Origin: Odoribacteraceae bacterium | Lineage (GTDB): Bacteria > Bacteroidota > Bacteroidia > Bacteroidales > Marinifilaceae | Direction: 5' to 3' | Length of the DNA stretch: 12,618 nucleotides | NCBI GenBank assembly: GCA_031267995.1 | Contig: JAIRXZ010000067.1 | Coordinates: 1-12,618, forward strand | The notes under the pieces: model-generated | The model's database searches: none | The model's input: the letters and a program-made list of their open reading frames with translations, nothing else | Told to the model about the DNA's origin: nothing | In this document: positions 6,240-12,618 of the stretch, one piece after another | How the letters are laid out: the number at the start of each line of letters is the position of its first letter | Numbering within the stretch: position 1 is the first letter of the stretch | Program-made: the position numbers and the translations under genes

Positions 6240-8570
6240 ATGAGGAAATTGATCGGCGCGCGCTGGACGTGCGCGGTGTGTGCAGTGATGCTGGGAGTAG
6301 CGCCGGGAGCGCGGGCAGAGGACGTCGTCCCGGCAGTCGCGAAATTTTTCGAGTTGAAGGACGTTCGCCTGTCGGCCAGCCCCTTCCGCAACGCCATGGA
6401 GCGCAACGCCGCCTGGATGCTGGAGCTGGACGCGGACAGGTTGCTCGCCAATTTCAGGACAAACGCCGGGCTGACGCCCCGTGCGAAACCCTACGGCAGC
6501 TGGGAGTCCATGGGGCTGGCCGGTCACACGGTGGGGCACTACCTGTCGGCCGCGGCGCAACAGTACGCCTCCACCGGCGACGAGCGTTTTAAAACCCGCG
6601 TGGACTACATCGTCAGCGAGTTGGACAGTTGCCAGGCCGCCTTCGTCAACGGCTTCATCGGCGGGATGCCCGGCGGCGATCGCGTCTTCAAACAGGTGAA
6701 AAAGGGGATCATCCGCTCCGCCGGCTTCGACCTCAACGGCCTGTGGGCGCCCTGGTACAACCTCCACAAGACCATGATGGGATTGCTGGACGCCCACCTG
6801 CTGGCCGCCAACGACAGGGCGAGGGTGGTGCTGTTGAACCTCGCGGACTACGTGGTGGAGACCATCGAACCCCTCTCCGTCGAGCAGATGCAGGTGATGA
6901 TGGACTGCGAATTCGGGGGGATGAACGACGCCCTGGCCGCCGTCTACGCGCTGACGGGGGAGGAAAAGTACCTCCGCGCCGCCCTCTCTTTCTACCACGC
7001 CCGGCTGATGGATCCGCTGTCGCGAGGGGTGGACATCCTTCCCGGCCTTCACTCCAACACCCAAATCCCCAAGGTCATCGGTAGCGCCCGCCTCCACGAA
7101 CTCACCGGCAGCGAGCGCGAGCGGCAAATCGCCTCGCACTTCTGGCAACACATGGTGCACCACCACTCCTACGCCAACGGGGGCAACAGCGCCGCCGAGT
7201 ACCTCTCCGCGCCCGACAAGCTGAACGATCGCCTCACGAGTTCCACCTGCGAAACTTGCAATACCTATAACATGCTGAAATTGACGCGGCATCTCTACGA
7301 GTGGAGCGCCGATCCGGCCTACTTCGACTATTACGAGCGCGCCTTGTATAACCATATCCTCGCCTCGCAACACCCGGTGACGGGCATGACCTGCTACTTC
7401 GTCTCCCTGGCCATGGGCGGCAAAAAGGAGTTTAGCGACAAGTTCGACACCTTCACCTGCTGCATGGGCACCGGTTTCGAGAACCACTCCAAGTACGGCG
7501 CCGCCATCTACGCCCGCTCGCCGGGGGAGGAAAGCCTCTTCGTCAACCTCTACATCCCCTCGGCGCTGCAGTGGCGCGAGCGCGGCCTCTCCCTCGACAT
7601 GGCGACGGCCTTCCCGGAGGACGGCAAGGTGACCCTCCGCGTGACGGGGGGCGACCGCCAGCGATTCGCCCTCCACCTCCGCCACCCCGCCTGGGCAAAG
7701 TCGATGGAAGTGCGCGTGAACGGAGCGAAACGCGCCACCGGCAGCGCGCCGGGTTCCTACGCCGTCATCGACCGGGAATGGAAACGCGGCGATCGCGTGG
7801 AGATCATCCTCCCCATGCACCTCTACGCGTGGCCGATGCCGGACAACGCCTCCCGCGTGGCCATCTTCTACGGCCCCACCCTGCTGGCCGGCGAACTTGG
7901 CGCCGAGGAGGTGGAACCCGTCCGCGGCGTGCCCGTGTTTATCACGGACGACGGTCGCGTGGAGAGCCGCCTGCACCCCGCCGGGGGAGAGCTGCTGGCC
8001 TTCCGGTCGCGGGAATTGGGCTTCCCGCGGGAGGTCTCGCTCATCCCCTTTTACCGGATGTACGACCAATATTACTCCGTCTACTGGGATCTTTTCACCC
8101 CCGCCGGCTGGCGCGATCAACAAGCGGCATACGAGGCCGAACGCGCTCGCGTGGAGGAGCTAAACAAGGTGACGGTGGACTATATCACCCTCGGCGAAAT
8201 GCAACCGGAACGCGATCATAACCTGGAATCCAGGGAGAGCCGCGTGGGTGATTTCCGCGGGAAAAAGTTCCGCTATGCCTACCCTAACGGCCACATCTCC
8301 TTCGACATGAAGGTGCCGGCGGACAACGCCCCGGCGCGCCTCCTCATGACCTTCTGGGGCGGCGATGCCGGCAAGGATCACTTCGAGATTCTCGTCGACG
8401 GCCAGCGCCTCCGCCTCTTCACGCCGGAGGGCAAGGACGGCGATTTTGCCGAAAACATCATCGAGCTGCCCGCGGACATCACGCGAGGAAAATCGACAAT
8501 CAGAATCACCCTGAAAGGACACGAAAAGAGCCGCGTAACCGCCATCTACAACTGCCGGATGATGCGATAA
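6240..8570 (+). CDS. GH127 glycoside hydrolase (beta-L-arabinofuranosidase type)
   Basis: A 776-residue exported glycosidase of family GH127 (formerly DUF1680). The signal peptide ends GARA, with cleavage probable after Ala26. The (alpha/alpha)6-barrel follows, with GSWESMGLAGHTVGHYLSA near residue 85 and the PWYNLHK motif. The unusual Zn-cysteine active site known from HypBA1 is complete: Glu338 and Cys340 in STCETCNTYN, and Cys407-Cys408 in TFTCCMGTG. Cys407 corresponds to the nucleophile, and Glu320 may be the acid/base. Beta domains follow the barrel. Residues about 645-776 (YITLGEMQPERDH to the end) resemble DUF6805, often found at the C-terminus of these enzymes. GH127 members release beta-L-arabinofuranose from arabinosylated glycoproteins; others act on pectin side chains, so the exact sugar is not certain. 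It is cotranscribed with the upstream peptidase. Confidence 0.93.
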   Translation: MRKLIGARWTCAVCAVMLGVAPGARAEDVVPAVAKFFELKDVRLSASPFRNAMERNAAWMLELDADRLLANFRTNAGLTPRAKPYGSWESMGLAGHTVGHYLSAAAQQYASTGDERFKTRVDYIVSELDSCQAAFVNGFIGGMPGGDRVFKQVKKGIIRSAGFDLNGLWAPWYNLHKTMMGLLDAHLLAANDRARVVLLNLADYVVETIEPLSVEQMQVMMDCEFGGMNDALAAVYALTGEEKYLRAALSFYHARLMDPLSRGVDILPGLHSNTQIPKVIGSARLHELTGSERERQIASHFWQHMVHHHSYANGGNSAAEYLSAPDKLNDRLTSSTCETCNTYNMLKLTRHLYEWSADPAYFDYYERALYNHILASQHPVTGMTCYFVSLAMGGKKEFSDKFDTFTCCMGTGFENHSKYGAAIYARSPGEESLFVNLYIPSALQWRERGLSLDMATAFPEDGKVTLRVTGGDRQRFALHLRHPAWAKSMEVRVNGAKRATGSAPGSYAVIDREWKRGDRVEIILPMHLYAWPMPDNASRVAIFYGPTLLAGELGAEEVEPVRGVPVFITDDGRVESRLHPAGGELLAFRSRELGFPREVSLIPFYRMYDQYYSVYWDLFTPAGWRDQQAAYEAERARVEELNKVTVDYITLGEMQPERDHNLESRESRVGDFRGKKFRYAYPNGHISFDMKVPADNAPARLLMTFWGGDAGKDHFEILVDGQRLRLFTPEGKDGDFAENIIELPADITRGKSTIRITLKGHEKSRVTAIYNCRMMR

Positions 8571-8590
8571 ACCCGCCTCCCTCGCGTGGA

Positions 8591-8628
8591 TTTAAAAAAT
8601 GCCGCGTACATTCGCGATGTTTTTTAAA
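8591..8628. terminator. Inverted repeat between GH127 and patB-like genes
   Basis: A 9-bp perfect outer stem, TTTAAAAAA at 8591-8599 and TTTTTTAAA at 8620-8628, surrounds an imperfect inner stem (CGCG pairing with CGCG) and a short loop TACATT. The A tract before and T tract after are as expected for a bidirectional intrinsic terminator, here for the peptidase/GH127 unit. It ends only 17 bp before the next start codon, so an operator or attenuator role for the downstream gene is also possible. Confidence 0.55.
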
Positions 8629-8645
8629 CTTGGAAACAGATAAAC

Positions 8646-9824
8646 ATGCAAGAGAGGTATGATTTTGACAAAATCGTCGACCGCCGCGGCACCAACGCGC
8701 TGAAAGTCGACGCCCTGGAGGAGCGCTACGGCGACGCCAACCTGATCCCCCTGTGGGTAGCGGACATGGATTTCGAGACCCCCCCGTTCATCGTCGACGC
8801 CCTGCGCCAGCGCCTGCAACACCCCGTGTTCGGCTACACGAAAGACCCGGCGGGCTATCTCCCCTCCATCATCAACTGGCTGCGGCAGCGCCACGACTGG
8901 GAGGTGCGACCGGAGTGGCTCTCCTACATCCCCGGCATCGTCAAGGGCATTGGCATGGTCGTCAACATCTTCACGCGCCCCGGCGACAAGGTGATCATCC
9001 AACCGCCGGTGTACCACCCCTTCCGCCTGGTGCCTCGCGGCAACGGGCGCGAGGTCGTCTTCAACCCCCTGAAACTCGTGGGCGACCGCTACGAGATGGA
9101 CTTCGACCACCTGGAACGCCTCATCGACGACCACTGCAAACTCCTCGTGTTGAGCAACCCGCACAACCCTGCCGGCCGGGTGTGGGAGCGAGAAACCCTG
9201 GCAACCCTGGCCGAACTCTGCGAGCGACGGGGCGTGCTGGTGGTCTCGGACGAAATTCACTCGGACATGATGCTTTACGGCCACCGTCACGTCCCCTTCA
9301 TGACGGCTTCCCCGGCCGCCGCGCGGGTAAGCATCACCTTTGGCGCGCCTTCCAAGAGCTTTAACATCGCCGGGCTGGTCAGCTCCTACGCCATTGTCCC
9401 CGACGACTCGCTTCGCCGCCGCTTCTACTCGTGGCTGGCCGCCAACGAGATGAACGAACCGACGATCTTCGCCCCGATAGCCACCGAAGCCGCCTACACC
9501 CTCGGCGCCGAATGGCTCCGCCAGATGCTGGAGTACGTGGAAGGAAACATCAATTTCATGAAAAACTACCTCGACGCCCGCGTCCCCGCCATCCGCGTGA
9601 TGAAACCGCAAGCCTCCTTCCTCGTCTGGCTCGACTGCCGGCAACTGAACATGGAACACGACACTCTTGTCAACTTCTTCATAAAAGACGCCCACCTCGC
9701 CCTGAACGACGGCGAAATGTTCGGCCCCGGTGGCGAGGGCTTTATGCGCCTCAACGTGGGCTGCTCGCGCCTCCTCCTCTCCCGCGCGCTGTCACAAATC
9801 GAAGCCGCGGCCTCTCGCCGATAA
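8646..9824 (+). CDS. patB: MalY/PatB-family PLP-dependent C-S lyase
   Basis: A 392-residue cytoplasmic fold-type I PLP enzyme, full length for the family. It has the family N-terminus LWVADMDFETPP, the motif SNPHNPAGRVW (about 170-180), SDEIHSD with Asp202 placed to pair with the PLP ring nitrogen, and the Schiff-base lysine Lys237 in APSKSFNIAGL. Arg368 in FMRLNVGC should bind the substrate carboxylate. MalY/PatB enzymes cleave cystathionine or cysteine by beta-elimination, giving pyruvate, ammonia and homocysteine or sulfide. Some members have side roles in regulation, as in E. coli MalY, or act as general aminotransferases. There is no signal peptide. The gene is framed by two inverted repeats and is probably its own transcription unit, unrelated in function to the glycoprotein-related genes upstream. 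The gene symbol names the family rather than a proven ortholog. Confidence 0.92.
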   Translation: MQERYDFDKIVDRRGTNALKVDALEERYGDANLIPLWVADMDFETPPFIVDALRQRLQHPVFGYTKDPAGYLPSIINWLRQRHDWEVRPEWLSYIPGIVKGIGMVVNIFTRPGDKVIIQPPVYHPFRLVPRGNGREVVFNPLKLVGDRYEMDFDHLERLIDDHCKLLVLSNPHNPAGRVWERETLATLAELCERRGVLVVSDEIHSDMMLYGHRHVPFMTASPAAARVSITFGAPSKSFNIAGLVSSYAIVPDDSLRRRFYSWLAANEMNEPTIFAPIATEAAYTLGAEWLRQMLEYVEGNINFMKNYLDARVPAIRVMKPQASFLVWLDCRQLNMEHDTLVNFFIKDAHLALNDGEMFGPGGEGFMRLNVGCSRLLLSRALSQIEAAASRR

Positions 9825-9870
9825 CCCGCGGCCCCTCGTCGGCAACCCCCAAAACAACGCCCCGCGCCCC

Positions 9871-9931
9871 TGAAAGTAAAAATATTCCGCGAGGGATAGC
9901 GAAAACCCCGCGCGTGATATTTTTGCTTTCA
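9871..9931. terminator. Long imperfect stem-loop downstream of patB-like gene
   Basis: Arms TGAAAGTAAAAATAT (9871-9885) and ATATTTTTGCTTTCA (9917-9931) pair over 15 bp with one T-G pair. Inside, CGCG at 9888-9891 pairs with CGCG at 9911-9914, and GGG at 9893-9895 with CCC at 9907-9909. The stem is about 28 bp overall with a few mismatches. It lies 46 bp after the stop codon and is likely the terminator of the upstream gene, although its AT-rich part is at the outside of the stem rather than as a free T tail. Confidence 0.6.
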
Positions 9932-10322
9932 TGGAGTTGTGCGCCCTTTTCACGCGCGAACGTCGCCGTTTAACGCGTAATGGTCACCACCCAGCGTGAG
10001 GCGGGTCTCATCCCGCGTGCGGGAACCTTATTAAACATGTCGCGAAAATCATTGCCCCGCGCGCGGATCTTCCTTCCGTGTACCCGTTGATCGCGGCAAG
10101 CGGGTTTTGTCACCTTCTTCTTTATCTTATAGGCAACTCCCCGCGGGCGTCCCCTTTTTTCTTGTTCCCGCGGTTTTAGTTGACGATTGAGCTACGGCTT
10201 CCGCTGAGCCGCATTTGGGGATAAAATTGCACCTGCCGGGGGGCTTTTTGCCACTTTCTGACACTACAAATACCGTCTTTGGAACTTTTTTCCGCATTTC
10301 AAGCATTTTTTTCCGGTTTGTT
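9932..10322. other. Non-coding stretch before the fimbrillin-like gene
   Basis: No gene is supported here. Composition shifts from GC-rich to mixed with T-rich runs near 10150-10160 and 10240-10320. A small hairpin, GCGGG-TCTCAT-CCCGC, is at 10001-10016, and an alternative pairing shares its right arm (CCCGC-GT-GCGGG, 10012-10023). A CGGCT/AGCCG hairpin lies near 10193-10210. On the minus strand, around 10180-10205, there is a fragment like the 5' end of a tRNA (AAGCCGTAGCTCAATCG), without the rest of the cloverleaf. Confidence 0.5.
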
Positions 10323-10354
10323 CTTGTTTATAAATTTTCGCCGACCTATATTTG
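10323..10354 (+). promoter_or_regulatory. Bacteroidetes-type promoter of the fimbrillin-like gene
   Basis: TATATTTG at 10347-10354 fits the TAnnTTTG -7 element. CTTG at 10323-10326, 20 bp upstream, is one base from the TTTG -33 element at a canonical spacing; a perfect TTTG at 10317-10320 is 26 bp away, which is too far. Transcription would begin near 10361, about 44 bases before the ATG at 10405. Confidence 0.65.
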
Positions 10355-10360
10355 CCCCAT

Positions 10361-10550
10361 CAAAGATTTGTGGCGAGAGCAGGAAATGAAACAATAACAC
10401 ATTGATGAAACAAGTGAACGCAAAAGGAACTAACTCCTGTTTACAAGCAGGAACACCACAAGAAAATACGAGACCGGAAAACCGGTGCAGCGGGCAACGC
10501 TCCCGCTTCGGGCGAGCAACCATACCTTATATAGTTACCCGCCTTTTTTC
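10361..10550 (+). promoter_or_regulatory. Structured leader with attenuator-like hairpins
   Basis: Downstream of the predicted promoter are several strong pairings. These are TCCTGTT-TACA-AGCAGGA (10435-10452, one G-U), ACCGG-AAAA-CCGGT (10473-10486) and AGCGGG with CCCGCT (10489-10507). An alternative long pairing joins GCGGGCAAC (10490-10498) to GTTACCCGC (10534-10542) and is followed at once by six Ts (10544-10549), which is terminator-like. The 10489-10507 hairpin and the terminator stem share bases and cannot form together. The codons read across 10405-10554 include several rare in the rest of this window (tta, ata, aga, cga). I recognise no known riboswitch class. The structures were found by eye, with no energy calculation. 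Confidence 0.45.
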
Positions 10551-12618
10551 ATGCTTGCATGTAAAACCATTTGTATTGGCCGTGATCATGGCCTTCTCCG
10601 CGTCCTGCGTGACAAATATAAACGAGAGCAACCCCTCCATTGGTGATGGGGAGCATCTCGTCACCCTATCCTTTACCGTCCCCGGCGCACCCACCCGCGC
10701 GATGGACGAGAGTACCGTCGAAACCATCGACGTCCTCCTCTTTGACCAAACGACAGACCAGATTGTTTACCGCGCCATCGGCACCACACCCTCGGCGGGG
10801 CAATTCACCGTCAAGCTGCCAGCCAACACCTATCATATAGTAGTGTTGGCCAACGCCCGCGCGATGATCCCCGTGACGTATCCCCCCGCCACCACCGACG
10901 CGTCATTCACCAATGACACGCGGGACATCGTCCTCGCCGCCATCACCAAGAGCATCGCCCCCGTCACCTCCCACCAGTGGCCGACCACCTTCGACCGTAT
11001 TCCGATGTGGGGCTACAGCAACGGTTTCGTCGTTGGCACTTCCAGCCCCACCATCGGCCTTACCCGAATGATCGCCAAGGTAGACATTGACGTGGACGGC
11101 GCGGTAACCAACTTCTGGCTGGCAAACGTCCGCCTCTATAATTACAGCACCGCCGGCCACATCGCCCCCGCCGCCCTTCCCCCCACCGCTCCCGCCGGCG
11201 ACCGGTACGACGGCTACGATATCACCCAGTGGGACGATAGAACATCCGTCATCAAGGCCTACGCCCCCCACCTCCCCGCCGGTGTCAAAGCCACGGACGA
11301 CTACCTCGCCTACCTCGCCGACCCCTCCGACAGCAGGGACATCATCGAGTACAAGAACAACATCTACGCCCTCGAAACCTCCGCGGGCGTCGCCTATCCC
11401 ACCGCCGGCTGGAAGCAGAATACCTGCCTGATCATCGGCGGTTACTACCAGAGTACCGCCTTCCCCACCTATTACCGCGTGGAGTTCGCGAACACTACCG
11501 ACGGCCACCTCCCCCTCCTCCGCAATCACAAGTACTCCGTCACCATCACTGGCGTCTCCGCCCCAGGCTACCCCACCCCCGAAGACGCCTACAACAATCC
11601 CCCGTCTAACATCGCCGTCCAAATCACCGAGTGGAACGACGCCGGCCTGAATGACGTCACTTTCAACGACCAGCACTACCTGGCCGTCGACAAGAGCGAA
11701 CTCACCTTCTACGCCGGGGGTGCTGCCAAGAGTATGGAGGCCATCACCGACTTCCCTACCGGCTGGACGGTGGACGCCAACGCCCTCCCCGCCTGGTTAA
11801 CAATCACCGCCCCTGTCCCCGACGGCGCCGACATCGCCCACGGACTGACGAACGTGAAGACGACGCTCACGCTCACCGCGGGAGCCACCTCCTCTAACCG
11901 CTCCGACGAATTTCACATCGTGGCCGGCAACCTCCGCAAGAAGATCATCGTGACGCAAACCACCGACGAGGAGTTCTCCCTCGTCATCACCGATCTTGCC
12001 CGCAACCCCATAAGCGAACTCGTGTTCGACGCCGGCAGTATTGGAGAAGGAACCCTCCCCGCCGCGCGATCCTTCCTGGTGACGTGGTTCCCGGCGGATG
12101 AAGACTGCCAGGTGCAGCTAACAACCGTCGCGGGCATGACTCCCTTCACCTTCAACACCAGCGGTATCGGCATCGATCCCTCGATCCTTTCCACCCTATC
12201 CGGCGGGGAAGCGATGATCACCATCCAGCCCGACGCCATGTCGCCCGGCGATCCTGACCCCACCTCCCGCTTGGACTTCTTCGTTACCAGCGGCGCGCAG
12301 TACAGGATGGCCTCCATCAACCTCCGCCAAATCAATAACTACGTCATCACGGAGTCAGTCGCCATGGAATACTTGGCCGATGGTACGACCACCTACTTCT
12401 TCACCGTCAAGAGCAACGTCCACTGGAGCGCCATAATTGACGGGGCCGCCGATCCCGAAACCCTTATGGACACGTGGACGCTCTCCGGCGGCCCGAACCC
12501 CGCGGGGGAACCCTTCGAGTTCGTGCTCAACCCGCTCTCGACCACCGCCATGGCCACCATCAGCTTCACGAACTATGGTACTTTTTGGCCGATCTACGAG
12601 GAGGTAGAGATCAACGGC
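10405..12618 (+). CDS. Large fimbrillin-like lipoprotein with BACON-like domains (partial)
   Basis: An open frame of 738 codons runs off the window end. It contains a lipoprotein signal, FVLAVIMAFSASC, with the Cys at codon 68 if translation starts at ATG 10405. A 67-residue leader is too long for a lipoprotein; TTG 10555 would give a normal 18-residue leader but is a weak start codon, so the true start is uncertain. After the Cys, a region resembling Mfa/FimA-type fimbrillin domains (PTRAMDESTVETIDVLLFD, then FTVKLPANTYHIVVLANA) extends to about codon 420. From about 426 to 518 (LAVDKSELTFYAGG to IIVTQT) is a BACON-like domain; further beta-rich repeats follow and are cut off. Such proteins form or anchor fimbriae, or act as surface adhesins. 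It has its own promoter and is probably separate from the patB-like gene. The fimbrillin assignment rests on pattern, not on a search. Confidence 0.8.
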   Translation, partial: MKQVNAKGTNSCLQAGTPQENTRPENRCSGQRSRFGRATIPYIVTRLFSCLHVKPFVLAVIMAFSASCVTNINESNPSIGDGEHLVTLSFTVPGAPTRAMDESTVETIDVLLFDQTTDQIVYRAIGTTPSAGQFTVKLPANTYHIVVLANARAMIPVTYPPATTDASFTNDTRDIVLAAITKSIAPVTSHQWPTTFDRIPMWGYSNGFVVGTSSPTIGLTRMIAKVDIDVDGAVTNFWLANVRLYNYSTAGHIAPAALPPTAPAGDRYDGYDITQWDDRTSVIKAYAPHLPAGVKATDDYLAYLADPSDSRDIIEYKNNIYALETSAGVAYPTAGWKQNTCLIIGGYYQSTAFPTYYRVEFANTTDGHLPLLRNHKYSVTITGVSAPGYPTPEDAYNNPPSNIAVQITEWNDAGLNDVTFNDQHYLAVDKSELTFYAGGAAKSMEAITDFPTGWTVDANALPAWLTITAPVPDGADIAHGLTNVKTTLTLTAGATSSNRSDEFHIVAGNLRKKIIVTQTTDEEFSLVITDLARNPISELVFDAGSIGEGTLPAARSFLVTWFPADEDCQVQLTTVAGMTPFTFNTSGIGIDPSILSTLSGGEAMITIQPDAMSPGDPDPTSRLDFFVTSGAQYRMASINLRQINNYVITESVAMEYLADGTTTYFFTVKSNVHWSAIIDGAADPETLMDTWTLSGGPNPAGEPFEFVLNPLSTTAMATISFTNYGTFWPIYEEVEING

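Noticed and set aside
5463..8123. Minus-strand open frame of 886 codons
   Set aside because: It is the antisense shadow of the HEFSH peptidase and GH127 genes, whose + strand products have complete active-site motifs.
10019..10171. Invertible promoter segment between GCGGGAAC (10019) and GTTCCCGC (10164)
   Set aside because: The 8-bp inverted repeats do not extend, are expected by chance in GC-rich DNA, and the segment does not include the predicted promoter at 10323-10354.
10178..10210. tRNA gene on the minus strand
   Set aside because: Only a 5'-like fragment (TAGCTCAATCG) is present; the GAGC partner of the D stem, the anticodon arm and the T arm are missing. A remnant or chance match.

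Overview
The window looks like a GC-rich member of the Bacteroidales. The signs are Cys-lipidated proteins with Bacteroidetes-type export signals (CADD, CSKD, CQAD), BACON and fimbrillin-type modules, a TAnnTTTG-type promoter, start codons without Shine-Dalgarno sequences, and strong preference for C at third codon positions. I cannot name a species; Alistipes- or Tannerella-like genomes are a guess from composition only. All supported genes are on the + strand.

Layout: (1) 1-696 has no convincing gene but holds an array of twelve 42-bp units. Each unit carries a palindrome; the first six use one palindrome (centre CCGCGG) and the last six a different one (CACT-AA-AGTG), with the same linker and phase. 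(2) 697-5049 is a compact three-gene cluster of predicted surface lipoproteins: a protein with two carboxypeptidase-regulatory-like beta domains, a 772-residue HEFGH zinc metallopeptidase resembling DUF6055 proteins, and a small BACON-domain protein. (3) 5050-5429 holds a second array, about eleven 21-bp direct repeats. (4) 5430-8570 is a two-gene unit with a 6-bp gap: a secreted HEFSH metallopeptidase and a GH127 (beta-L-arabinofuranosidase-type) glycosidase with its Zn-cysteine catalytic motif intact. (5) 8646-9824 is a MalY/PatB-type PLP C-S lyase lying between two inverted repeats. (6) 9825-10404 is non-coding and contains a good Bacteroidetes promoter. (7) From 10405 to the window end runs a large fimbrillin-like lipoprotein with BACON-like repeats, cut by the window edge and preceded by an apparently structured leader.

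How the genes may work together: two different zinc peptidases, carbohydrate-binding-type BACON modules and a GH127 glycosidase next to each other suggest (inference) a cell-surface and periplasmic route for degrading an arabinosylated glycoprotein or proteoglycan. No SusC/SusD pair is present, so this is not a classical polysaccharide utilization locus.

The most unusual content is the pair of periodic arrays. Their periods, 42 and 21 bp, are whole numbers of both codons and B-DNA turns, they bracket the lipoprotein cluster, and they share a CACTnnAGTG dyad. Substitution and indel patterns argue that they act as DNA or RNA rather than as protein-coding repeats.
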